Assembly: GCA_013289145.1 (NCBI GenBank)
Contig: JABDAM010000014.1
Location: forward strand, 1 to 32,238
Direction: 5' to 3'
Source: Alphaproteobacteria bacterium
GTDB lineage: Bacteria > Pseudomonadota > Alphaproteobacteria > UBA11073
DNA length: 32,238 nt
The notes beneath the pieces are model-generated. The model did no database searches, was not told the DNA's origin, and saw nothing but the letters and a program-made list of their open reading frames with translations. The translations under genes and the position numbers were made by a program. Shown here in pieces: positions 23,324 through 30,779 of the stretch. Numbering within the stretch: position 1 is the first letter of the stretch; every line of letters starts with the position of its first letter.

Positions 23324-24774
23324 TGAACAGAACTCTAGGCGTCGGCACCTCCGTCAATAGCGGCGGCACCGTCACGAGTGTCAGCTTCTCAGGCGGCACG
23401 ACGGGACTCACGGCATCGGGCGGGCCCATCACCGCTGCGGGCACTCTCACACTGGCGGGCACACTCGGCGTCGCGAATGGCGGCACGGGCAGCGGCACGG
23501 TTTTAACGCAAGGCAGTATTGTTTTTGCGGGCGCATCCGGCGTTCACACCCAGGATAACGCCAATCTTTTCTGGGACGGCACGAAACATTTTCTGGGCAT
23601 CGGCACGGCAACGCCGGCGGCGCGGATTCACGCGGGCGGAAGTTTTTCCGCCGCCGCATGGACGACCAGCGGCATCGGTTTGCGGATCGATGCTTCCGCC
23701 GCCTATACGGATACCTCGTCATCGGGCGCGGTCACGACGTTTTCCAACCATGTGATCAACGGCGGCCAGGTGAATGCCAGCAGCGCGGTGACTTATTCCA
23801 TTCCCATCGGCATGACGGTCACATCGCCGACGGCGGGCACCAATGTCACTTTCGGCCAGACCGCAACGGCTTTGCAAACCATCGGGAATTTCCGCGTTAC
23901 GACATCATCATCGAATGCGCTGATCGTGGAATCCACCCTAGGCGCTACGCCGACTTTCCAGATTTCGACCGGCTCGACAGGATTATTGGGCATCGGCACC
24001 TCGCCGTCGGCGAAAATTCATGTGGCGGGGAATAACACTGCTGCTTCCTGGACGACCAACGGTATCGGATTACGCGCGGATGCGGCGACCTATACGGATT
24101 CCTCATCCAGCGGCACGGTTACGCTACAAGCGATCCATGCGATTGCCGTCCCGACCGTGGCTTCTTCCTCCGCGACGACCTATTCCGCCTATACGACCAT
24201 GTATGTTGCGGGCGTGCCGACGGCGGGGACAAATGCGACGCTGACGAATAAATGGGCGATCTATTCTCCAGCCGCAAACTATCTGGGGGCTTCCGCGGTC
24301 TTTGGCGGCGGCGTCTCGAACCAAAACGCGCGCGTCACCATTATGGGCAGCACGTCGATTTCGGCCTGGACGTCGAACGGATGTGTCCTGAACTGCCAGG
24401 CCGCAACCTTCACGGACCAGACCAGCTCCGGCACGGTCGCGCTGAACGTGGCGGTGAATTTCGGCACGCCTACCTTTGCCGCCAGCAGCGCGACAACCTA
24501 TACCAGCGCCGCCGCCGTTTACATTCCGGGCGCGCCGATCGCCGGAACGAACGCCACGCTGACCAGCTCTTATGGTTTGTTGCTCGGTGCAACGGCCAAT
24601 CTCGGCCTCTCCGGCGGCGCGGGATTGGGCAGCGGTTCGGGCGTGATTTCCATCGGCAACGCAACCACGGACCCAACCGCCAATCCATCCGGCGGCGGGA
24701 TTTTATATGTCTCGGGCGGCGCGCTGAAATACCGCGGCTCATCCGGCACCGTCACCACCATCGCCAACGCATAA
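23323..24774 (+). CDS. Tail-fibre-like repetitive structural protein
   Basis: The product has 483 residues, extremely rich in Gly, Ser, Thr and Ala, with no signal peptide. The N-terminal VANGGTGSGT motif is typical of phage tail fibres. The body is three diverged repeats of about 105 residues, each opening with an AWTT.GIGLR.DA..YTD.SSSG-type motif and containing SSATTYS and PTAGTNVT. It ends with a short Gly-rich tip (GGGILYVSGGALKYRGSSG). No capsid, terminase or portal gene accompanies it. It is either a prophage remnant or a domesticated fibre or adhesin. Confidence 0.72.
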   Translation: MNRTLGVGTSVNSGGTVTSVSFSGGTTGLTASGGPITAAGTLTLAGTLGVANGGTGSGTVLTQGSIVFAGASGVHTQDNANLFWDGTKHFLGIGTATPAARIHAGGSFSAAAWTTSGIGLRIDASAAYTDTSSSGAVTTFSNHVINGGQVNASSAVTYSIPIGMTVTSPTAGTNVTFGQTATALQTIGNFRVTTSSSNALIVESTLGATPTFQISTGSTGLLGIGTSPSAKIHVAGNNTAASWTTNGIGLRADAATYTDSSSSGTVTLQAIHAIAVPTVASSSATTYSAYTTMYVAGVPTAGTNATLTNKWAIYSPAANYLGASAVFGGGVSNQNARVTIMGSTSISAWTSNGCVLNCQAATFTDQTSSGTVALNVAVNFGTPTFAASSATTYTSAAAVYIPGAPIAGTNATLTSSYGLLLGATANLGLSGGAGLGSGSGVISIGNATTDPTANPSGGGILYVSGGALKYRGSSGTVTTIANA

Positions 24775-24784
24775 GGAGCATCAC

Positions 24785-25045
24785 ATGGCACTCAGCAAAT
24801 CCATTCCATCCGGCCCCGACCTGGCCGCCACCTATCACGCGATTTTTGATATCGCCTGGGATAAATTATCCAAAATCCAGACCATCAGCGTGAACAGTTT
24901 CGTCAGCCAGGCCAACCGCGAAGCATGCGGCACGCCCATTTTTCAATTCCCCTTCGCCGCATCGGCCCAACAACCACTCACGCTTTCGGGTTGTTATGAC
25001 TACCTGAAAACGACCGACGTGTTTCAAGGGGCGAGCGATGCTTAA
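24785..25045 (+). CDS. Small hypothetical protein of the tail-fibre cassette
   Basis: The product has 86 residues and begins ten bases after the fibre gene, with AAGGAGCATCAC as ribosome site. It is soluble and mixed alpha/beta, with a possible helix LAATYHAIFDIAWDKLSKI. No family was recognised. It overlaps the next gene by eight bases, so it belongs to the same message. By position it could be an accessory or chaperone of the fibre protein; this is inference only. Confidence 0.6.
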   Translation: MALSKSIPSGPDLAATYHAIFDIAWDKLSKIQTISVNSFVSQANREACGTPIFQFPFAASAQQPLTLSGCYDYLKTTDVFQGASDA

Positions 25046-25226
25046 TCCACAGCCGAAACAATACGCCATTTTGCTGACCGAGGATGATTTGAACGTCATC
25101 GGCCACGGCCTCGGCAAAGTGGCGATGGAAATCGCGCTGCCGGTGCATCAGAAAATCGGCCAGCAGTTTTTTGCGCAAAAGCAGGAAGAAACGCCGCCGC
25201 CCCAAGAACCGCCAGCGTCGCCGTGA
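25038..25226 (+). CDS. Small hypothetical protein, last gene of the tail-fibre cassette
   Basis: The product has 62 residues, starting inside the end of the previous gene. A folded-looking first part (YAILLTEDDLNVIGHGLGKVAMEIALPVHQKIGQQF) is followed by a Gln/Pro-rich tail EETPPPQEPPASP. No family was recognised. A TAGGAGTT-type element follows at 25243. Confidence 0.5.
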   Translation: MLNPQPKQYAILLTEDDLNVIGHGLGKVAMEIALPVHQKIGQQFFAQKQEETPPPQEPPASP

Positions 25227-25242
25227 TGGGTTATGCGGGGCG

Positions 25243-25305
25243 CAGGAGTTTAGGAACCAGAAAAATATCTAAACTCCTAGTTCCTATAACTCCTAGTTCC
25301 TATTA
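25243..25305. repeat. Iterated-word palindrome, TAGGAGTT type, upstream of apt
   Basis: The left arm is short (AGGAGTTTAGGAACC). The right arm is long (CTAAACTCCTAGTTCC, TATAACTCCTAGTTCCTA). The shared words match those at 9949 and 28288. It ends 11 bases before the apt ATG and leaves no room for a normal ribosome site. Confidence 0.8.
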
Positions 25306-25315
25306 TCCTCTCCGC

Positions 25316-25837
25316 ATGACCATTGACCTCGCCAAAACCGTTCGCACCATTCCGGATTTTCCCAAACCGGGAATTCTGTTTTACGACCTTGCCAGCGTGC
25401 TGGCCGATGCCGCCGCCTGGCGTGAGGCGGTGGCCCAAATGGCGCAGAAAGCCGCCAAATATCAGCCCGAATACATCGCCGGTATAGACGCGCGCGGGTT
25501 TTTGTTCGCGGGCGCGCTGGCGCTGCATTTCAACTGCGGCGCGGTGATGGTGCGCAAAAAAGGCAAGCTGCCGGGCGATGTCATCGAACATTCCTATTCA
25601 CTGGAATACGGCACCGACACGCTCGAAGCGCAGGCGGGAATTTTCCCGCCCGGCGTGCGCATTGTTGTCGTGGATGATTTGCTCGCCACCGGCGGCACGC
25701 TGGCCGCCGCATGTCATTTGCTCGAAAGATTGGGCGGTGACGTGCGCGCGGCGATCACGTTTATTGAACTGACCGGCCTCGGCGGACGCGATTTAATCAA
25801 GGTGCCGTTTGAGACGCTTTTACAATTTCCAGCCTAA
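25316..25837 (+). CDS. apt: Adenine phosphoribosyltransferase
   Basis: The product has 173 residues, the standard Apt length, from the ATG at 25316 (MTIDLAKTVRTIPDFPKPGI); an upstream in-frame extension translates repeat DNA and is rejected. Hallmarks are IPDFPKPGILFYD, AGIDARGFLFAGALA, RKKGKLPG and the PRPP-binding VVVDDLLATGGT. It salvages adenine to AMP. There is no clear Shine-Dalgarno because a palindromic element abuts the start. The stop overlaps the convergent gene by four bases. Confidence 0.95.
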   Translation: MTIDLAKTVRTIPDFPKPGILFYDLASVLADAAAWREAVAQMAQKAAKYQPEYIAGIDARGFLFAGALALHFNCGAVMVRKKGKLPGDVIEHSYSLEYGTDTLEAQAGIFPPGVRIVVVDDLLATGGTLAAACHLLERLGGDVRAAITFIELTGLGGRDLIKVPFETLLQFPA

Positions 25838-27489
25838 GGAGGATTGGGGCCTAGCCCGCGTAAAGCATCAAGGGTATTGACAGCCTCTTGCTCTCTTTCC
25901 TTTTTCATTTTTTCGGAGATACTGAGTTTCTCAAACAAATAATTTCTTAAAAGACTCCCCGTTCTTATGTTATTTACCAAGTAATCATTTGACAATTTGG
26001 ATCTCCCCAGCAGCTTATCAACAACAGGGGTCGTAATTGGTAAAGTCCAGTTTTGCGTTGCGCGACAAAAATAATCAATCGCGCGCTTATCTTTATCATC
26101 CACCCAATCCACATCGGTTTTGGGATGTTCGATAATTGCCTCCATCAAAGCGGCTGCGGAGCCTCGCTTAATCCAGGGGGCCCGCGACCATTCAGTCTGG
26201 CCTTGTCGGCCTATGGTAAAGTTATCAGCAGCACAAGCTTTTGATAATTTTATCAAACTCTCCGATAAAATCTGGGGGGTTAGACCGGTCACTTTATTTT
26301 GTTCTAATGCGGCCACTGCCAGATCATAGGGACGCAGCATTTTTTGTTTATTTTGATCCGGATTTTCGGAAAAAGTGCATAAAGACACGATATCTTCCGC
26401 GGTCACCAGCGCGCCTGCGTTGATTAACGACTGACCGAGAGTGAATGCTTCCGCAACGCCTTGTTTTGTGAAAAGAAGGCCTAAAGCCGCGGCTGCGCTA
26501 GGGCCCGCCACATCAATATAGGGCAGAATGGCTTCAGCTTTATTTGGCGCACAATTTTCCGCCATTCTGTAAATGAGTGTGCTTTCCGCCTTATCATCTA
26601 GCGCAAAATCCAGGTCAACGCCGGCCTCACCAAGCATGACATAAAACGGTGCTGGAGGGGATTCATAGTAGCGTTGCGCCAGTTTTACCGCAAAGGTCCG
26701 GCGCAGAGTTTCATTGCCGCGCAGGGTTGTTCCCATTTCCTGCAGAAACCCTTGCGGGTAATCAGCAAAACTATGATTCAATATTCTATCGGCAAGTGTT
26801 TCAGCAGATGCTGAAACTTCCTGCTTGCTCTCGACCGCCAATAGCCGGTTTTTGCGCGCACGCTGCTCCGTCGCTGCGGTGCGGATCGCAACCAGTTTGT
26901 TATCATTTTCCAGATCACCCAAGGTTTCGCGCAAGTCGGAGATTTCCTGGGTCAGACGCTCCGCTTCCTTCGCGGCATTGACCGCATCTTGGAGGATTGT
27001 TGTGATATTTTCCTTCTTAAAAACGGTGGCCAAGGCCGGATCTGTCAGGATTTTTTGCATCAGATCCGTGAATTGGGCATCGCTTTCCAGCGCCTTCAGG
27101 CTTTCTTGTTTTGCCGCAATATCGGCATCAAGCCCCTGTTGCTGACTTTCCAGTTTTTGGACGGCCAGCCGGTTTTCTGCCAACTGTGCTTCAACGGCGG
27201 TGGCCATATCGGCGAGTTCTTCCCAAAGCCCTTGCTGGGCTTCCAAAGCTTCCAGATTTCTCCTGGATTCTTCGCGAGGCGTAATCACGGCGCGGCCGAT
27301 TTGATGATGAAACTTGGTCAGAATGCCTTCAAAAAAACGCTGGATTGGGGAGCGTTGCCGAAGCGCATCTGCTGCGCGCGCAGCCGGCAACGTCATGCCA
27401 ACACTATTCAGGGCCTGCAGCCTTTCCTGCAAAGCGCGGGCGCCTGTTTGGGGTTCCAGAACAGCTGCTTCAGTGTTCAAATCGTTCAT
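25834..27489 (-). CDS. Large coiled-coil protein of unknown function
   Basis: The product has 551 residues from the ATG at 27487-27489; a TTG four codons upstream is possible. Residues 75-215 are a long coiled coil broken near 130-160 (LEAQQGLWEELADMATAVEAQLAENRLAVQKLE, AAKEAERLTQEISDLRETLGDLEN). The C-terminal 330 residues are helical and soluble, with no signal peptide or membrane segment. One stretch (about 255-420) reads like irregular helical repeats. Its base use is AT-richer than nearby housekeeping genes. I recognise no family. It lies between apt and gcrA, which gives no functional hint. Confidence 0.75.
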   Translation of the reverse strand: MNDLNTEAAVLEPQTGARALQERLQALNSVGMTLPAARAADALRQRSPIQRFFEGILTKFHHQIGRAVITPREESRRNLEALEAQQGLWEELADMATAVEAQLAENRLAVQKLESQQQGLDADIAAKQESLKALESDAQFTDLMQKILTDPALATVFKKENITTILQDAVNAAKEAERLTQEISDLRETLGDLENDNKLVAIRTAATEQRARKNRLLAVESKQEVSASAETLADRILNHSFADYPQGFLQEMGTTLRGNETLRRTFAVKLAQRYYESPPAPFYVMLGEAGVDLDFALDDKAESTLIYRMAENCAPNKAEAILPYIDVAGPSAAAALGLLFTKQGVAEAFTLGQSLINAGALVTAEDIVSLCTFSENPDQNKQKMLRPYDLAVAALEQNKVTGLTPQILSESLIKLSKACAADNFTIGRQGQTEWSRAPWIKRGSAAALMEAIIEHPKTDVDWVDDKDKRAIDYFCRATQNWTLPITTPVVDKLLGRSKLSNDYLVNNIRTGSLLRNYLFEKLSISEKMKKEREQEAVNTLDALRGLGPNPP

Positions 27490-27811
27490 AGTGATGTTCA
27501 AATGAGTTATGGGGCCATCCTATCCCATCCACCATGCAAGTAAAAAGAAAAAAGTGATAAGCGAGGAATGAAAAATGACAAAGGGACAAGCGATAAGCAA
27601 AAAATTTCTCTTCCCTTATCCCTTTTTGCTCATCGCTTGTCGCTAAATGTCAACATGAAAATTTTTTCATACTCCCCCTTTCGAGTGATTCTGGAATCGG
27701 CTACATGTTGTGGAGTGATGATGATCAGACCAAAGATGTTGTGTCAAAAACACAAATGCAATTTCGGTTTGATGAAAGACCTATAGAAGAACTTTAGAAG
27801 GGATTTGGTTC
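27490..27811 (+). promoter_or_regulatory. gcrA upstream region with GANTC pair and palindrome
   Basis: This stretch has no gene. After the repeat at 27553-27648 come two GANTC motifs only two bases apart (GATTC-TG-GAATC, 27687-27698). A perfect TTGTGT-CAAAA-ACACAA inverted repeat follows at 27739-27755. The ribosome site GAAGGGA is before ATG 27812. GANTC motifs are the CcrM methylation sites recognised by GcrA-type regulation, so this looks like a methylation-responsive gcrA promoter. Confidence 0.5.
27553..27648. repeat. Iterated-word palindrome, GATAAGGG/TAGCGACAAG type
   Basis: The left arm has GTGATAAGCGAGGAATG, GACAAAGGGACAAGCGATAA. The right arm is CTTCCCTTATCCCTTTTTGC, TCATCGCTTGTCGCTAAAT. 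The arms are complementary in words with shuffled order. It shares AAAGGGATAAGGGA with the motA-proximal element. Confidence 0.8.
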
Positions 27812-28288
27812 ATGACCTGGACGCCGGAGCGCGAAAATCAATTACGTGAATTATGGACCGCCGGATTATCCGCCAGCCGTATCGCCGCCGAACTCGGCGG
27901 CACCACCCGCAACGCAGTCATTGGTAAAGCGCACCGTCTCGGCCTCTCCGGCCGCGCATCGCGCAAGGGTGGCGGCAAATCATCGGGCGGCATGCGTTTG
28001 GTTTCACGTGTTTCCTCACCGCGTCCGCCGCGCGCGCAAATCCGCCCGCGTTATATTGAGCCGGTGGAACGCTCCGCAACCGCGGTTTCCCTGGAAGAAT
28101 TATCGGAAAAACAGTGCAAATGGCCTTTGGGCGATCCGCGCACCCGCGAATTCCATTTCTGCGGCGGCGCACGGGCAGAGGGTATGTCCTACTGCGATTA
28201 TCATTGCGCCGTGGCTTACCAAGTCCCGTCACGCCGCGAGGAATCCGCCCCTGCGGAACGTCCTGCATCGGATGCAGCGAATTGGTAA
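27812..28288 (+). CDS. gcrA: GcrA cell-cycle regulator
   Basis: The product has 158 residues. The N-terminal HTH MTWTPERENQLRELWTAGLS and RIAAELGGTTRNAVIGKAHR, then LGLSGR, is the diagnostic GcrA start. After a basic linker comes the sigma-70-interacting C-terminal part with CKWPLGDP, FHFCGGAR and SYCDYHC. In alphaproteobacteria GcrA activates sigma-70 promoters that carry GANTC sites methylated by CcrM. Its own upstream DNA has such a pair. It is flanked on both sides by palindromic elements; the one downstream begins at its stop codon. Confidence 0.97.
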   Translation: MTWTPERENQLRELWTAGLSASRIAAELGGTTRNAVIGKAHRLGLSGRASRKGGGKSSGGMRLVSRVSSPRPPRAQIRPRYIEPVERSATAVSLEELSEKQCKWPLGDPRTREFHFCGGARAEGMSYCDYHCAVAYQVPSRREESAPAERPASDAANW

Positions 28289-28365
28289 TTAGGAACTAGG
28301 ATTTTAGGAGTTATAGGAATTAGGAACTTAATTTCCTAAACTCCTAGTTCCTATAACTCCTAACC
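28288..28365. repeat. Iterated-word palindrome, TAGGAGTT type, after gcrA
   Basis: The left arm is TTAGGAACTAGGATTTTAGG, AGTTATAGGAATTAGGAA. The right arm is TTTCCTAAACTCCTAGTTCC, TATAACTCCTAAC. It fills the space between the convergent gcrA and yqgE genes and could act as a bidirectional terminator. Confidence 0.85.
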
Positions 28366-28370
28366 CCACC

Positions 28371-28958
28371 CTAAGCATGCCCATTCTCCGCCACCAGCAT
28401 TTCCGGATGGGCGATGCCGATGCCGCGCAAAGCGTTGCTCCACATCGTCGGTAATTCTTTGTGAAAGACCAGATCACGCGCCGCCGGGCCGGATAGCCAC
28501 ACGCCTTCGCGCATTTCATGTTCCAGTTGCCCCGCCGTCCAACTCGCGCAGCCGAGGGTAAAACGCCAGGGGATCGTCCCTTCATGCCACATCAGTTCCA
28601 TCAGGGCATCCGATGTCGCGCTGATGGAAACTTCGGGCGTCACATGGTGGCTGTCCGTATGGCGCAGTTCCGAACCGTGCAGAATAAATCCCCGCTGCGG
28701 TGCCACCGGCCCGCCCAGATGCACGCGCAATAATTCTTCGGGCAGATTGATGTCGGATTTCAGATTATCCAGAACCTGATTGATATTCAGCGTGCCGACC
28801 AAACGGTTCAATACCAGCGCCATCGCGCCTTCAGCGTTATGATAGCACACCAGACTAACCGTGCCCGCAAAACGCTTATCCGGCATGCCGGGCATGGCAA
28901 TCAGCAATTGGCCTTGCAGCGAATTTTTCACAGGATTTTGATTGGGCGGTTTTTCCAT
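28371..28958 (-). CDS. yqgE: YqgE/AlgH family protein (UPF0301)
   Basis: The product has 195 residues. It shows the family start SLQGQLLIAMPGMPDKRFAGTVSLVCYH, then EGAMALVLNR, LLRVHLGGPVAPQRGFILH and WRFTLGCASWTAGQLEHEM, all canonical AlgH/YqgE blocks. The function is undefined in the family (linked to transcriptional regulation of alginate in Pseudomonas). Its 5' end overlaps the SURF1-like gene by 31 bases on the same strand, so the two are co-transcribed. Confidence 0.94.
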   Translation of the reverse strand: MEKPPNQNPVKNSLQGQLLIAMPGMPDKRFAGTVSLVCYHNAEGAMALVLNRLVGTLNINQVLDNLKSDINLPEELLRVHLGGPVAPQRGFILHGSELRHTDSHHVTPEVSISATSDALMELMWHEGTIPWRFTLGCASWTAGQLEHEMREGVWLSGPAARDLVFHKELPTMWSNALRGIGIAHPEMLVAENGHA

Positions 28959-29647
28959 TGATAGTAAATGTAGTAACCCGACAGCACCGCCGCAAGGGTA
29001 AACCAGGTGAGGGCGTATTGCAGGTGGTCGTCGGATAGTTCGGGTTTTTTTCCGATTGTGATAACCGTGCCGTGAAAGCCCTTTACGTTTTTGGGCGTGG
29101 TCGGCATCGGTCTGCCGTTATCATCATCCAGAATGGCATAAACCGGATAGGAAGGCGAAGCGGGCCGGGCTGGCCACATGATCTGCCGCTTCCGCGTCGC
29201 GGATGGCAACCACCAGGGCGCGGGAGAAAAAGGCATGAATAAGGCGGGACCGGAAAACGAAAAACCCACGTCAATCTCTTCTTCCGCCTTTTTTAAATCA
29301 AAATCCTGCGCCACCCAGCCGACGAGGATCAGCAGATGACTATGATCGAATGTCGTTGCGTTACAAAATAAATAATTCCCGGCTTTATCATTCAGAAATT
29401 TTCCGGGCTGCAAAGAAAAACTGGATCCCTGGCAATCCGCCAGGATGATCATTTTATGCGTGTAGTCCAATTCGTTCCCGGAAACCTGCGCCAATGGCGG
29501 TAAATCTTTCAATTCTTCCCGGTAACTTTTTTCAAGACGGGCTATGGTTTCATGCTTCCACTCCCGCCGCTGCAACTGCCAAACGCCCAGCGCCACCGTG
29601 CCAAGGATGGTGGATAAAATAATGGCGTGAAAAAGAAAGTTCTTCAT
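28928..29647 (-). CDS. SURF1-like cytochrome oxidase assembly protein
   Basis: The product has 239 residues from the ATG at 29645-29647 (a GTG lies one codon before). It has an N-terminal membrane anchor (FLFHAIILSTILGTVALGVWQLQRREWK) with the SURF1-typical GVWQL.R start. The middle has LILVGWVAQDF. The C-terminal LQYALTWFTLAAVLSGYYIYYQ is the second anchor, with the diagnostic QYALTWF. SURF1 helps insert heme a into subunit I of aa3-type oxidase. The sequence is divergent and no cox gene is nearby. TATAAT lies only seven bases before the ATG, so a leaderless transcript is possible, though read-through from the upstream gene is equally likely. Confidence 0.82.
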   Translation of the reverse strand: MKNFLFHAIILSTILGTVALGVWQLQRREWKHETIARLEKSYREELKDLPPLAQVSGNELDYTHKMIILADCQGSSFSLQPGKFLNDKAGNYLFCNATTFDHSHLLILVGWVAQDFDLKKAEEEIDVGFSFSGPALFMPFSPAPWWLPSATRKRQIMWPARPASPSYPVYAILDDDNGRPMPTTPKNVKGFHGTVITIGKKPELSDDHLQYALTWFTLAAVLSGYYIYYQWKNRPIKIL

Positions 29648-29677
29648 CACGCCATTATACCGGAATAGGAAATTAAA

Positions 29678-30166
29678 TTAATTCCTAATCTGCCACACGC
29701 CGCCGGGTTGCATGCAGGCTGTGCCATAGGTTCTTTGCGCCGCGCCGCCGACGTTGATGGTGCTTTGATATTCGCGGCAATAGCTGCTGCCTGCTGGTGC
29801 GCCTTCAACGACCACGGGCGCATAGGCGGGATAACGCGTTGCGCAGATATGGTTCGCGCGGTTCAGCAGATGCGGGAATGAACCGGTGCCTGTCACGGTA
29901 ATGGTCTGGCCGCTGGCGCAGGTCATCGTGACGGATGCGGGTTCCTGATAAACCGTCACCGGCGCGGGCGCCCAGACGGGTGCAACGATCAGGCCGGGGC
30001 CCATGCCGAAATAAACATCCGGCCCCCGGTGCGCGCGGTGCCAGCCGGGATGATCGGCGTGAAAGTGGCGGTGATCGTCCCAATCCGCGCGCGCCGCCGT
30101 GGCCGCGCTGGTCAAAATGATTAAAGCCAAAGCAAAAACGCCAAAGCGCGAGAAAAAGTTAGACAT
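29678..30166 (-). CDS. Secreted small protein with conserved Cys-rich C-terminal motif
   Basis: The product has 162 residues, with a GAAAGGAG ribosome site. The signal peptide (FFSRFGVFALALIILTSAATAARA) should be cleaved near residue 27. A His-rich segment follows (DDHRHFHADHPGWHRAHRG). The C-terminal YCREYQSTINVGGAAQRTYGTACMQPGGVWQI resembles the end of 17-kDa surface-antigen-like proteins of alphaproteobacteria. The His-rich part may bind metal (inference). It is probably periplasmic or outer-membrane associated. Confidence 0.78.
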   Translation of the reverse strand: MSNFFSRFGVFALALIILTSAATAARADWDDHRHFHADHPGWHRAHRGPDVYFGMGPGLIVAPVWAPAPVTVYQEPASVTMTCASGQTITVTGTGSFPHLLNRANHICATRYPAYAPVVVEGAPAGSSYCREYQSTINVGGAAQRTYGTACMQPGGVWQIRN

Positions 30167-30191
30167 CAAAAGCTCCTTTCAAAAGCCGGTC

Positions 30192-30197
30192 ATTATA
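30192..30197 (-). promoter_or_regulatory. -10 box of the secreted-protein gene
   Basis: A perfect TATAAT on the minus strand, with the start codon 25 bases downstream. No well-spaced -35 match is seen. Confidence 0.45.
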
Positions 30198-30263
30198 GGA
30201 TCAGGCAAGTCACATAAATTTTCAAATGAATTCGGATTTATTTTGTGAAGAAATATTTATCTT

Positions 30264-30779
30264 TTATAATTCCAGCGCATAAAAACGCGTATCCACCGCC
30301 ATGCGGGGAAAAGCAGGGGGCAATTGATCCGGCGCGATTAAGTGGAAACCATTGCGTTCGTAAAACCGGTGCGCGGCGATAAATTTATCCGTGGTTCCCA
30401 ATATAATCTGATGAAATCCGTGCTCGCGGGCATAGGCAAGGCTGATATCCAAAAGCGATTGGGCAATGCCGTGCGGCCCGCCGCGCCAATCGGCATGGAC
30501 GAACATCTTGCGCAGCGCGGCAGTTTGGTTGCCGCAATCAATCAATCCGCTACAGCCGACAACCTGGGCATCATTAATGGCAAGCCAGAATTCGCCTTTG
30601 CCCTCTTGGCGAAAAAATTGCGCGGGATTTAGTAGATCAGGCTGATCCTCTGCCGTGATGGGCAAGCCGAATTCCTGGCGCTGTATGGCCGTGACCAAGG
30701 CAATCAGATTATCATGATATGCCCAATCAAAGGGAACAATCCGAACGGTTTGCGGTGTGTGGTTGACGGCAACCGTCAT
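30264..30779 (-). CDS. GNAT-family N-acetyltransferase
   Basis: The product has 171 residues. I choose the ATG at 30777-30779 because it overlaps the asd stop as ATGA, a coupling signal; the 27 codons upstream in frame lie inside asd. The GNAT core is VVGCSGLIDCGNQTAALRKMFVHADWRGGPHGIAQSLLD, with the acetyl-CoA loop (R-G-G-P-H-G-I-A) after beta 4. Then come YAREHGFHQIILGTT and RFYERNGFHLI. The substrate is unknown; the coupling to asd suggests a metabolite or peptide role, but this is weak. Confidence 0.85.
   Translation of the reverse strand: MTVAVNHTPQTVRIVPFDWAYHDNLIALVTAIQRQEFGLPITAEDQPDLLNPAQFFRQEGKGEFWLAINDAQVVGCSGLIDCGNQTAALRKMFVHADWRGGPHGIAQSLLDISLAYAREHGFHQIILGTTDKFIAAHRFYERNGFHLIAPDQLPPAFPRMAVDTRFYALEL

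Noticed and set aside
24252..24893. 213-codon frame overlapping the fibre-like gene
   Set aside because: Same-strand shadow of a repetitive Gly/Thr-rich gene, with Arg-rich low-complexity translation.
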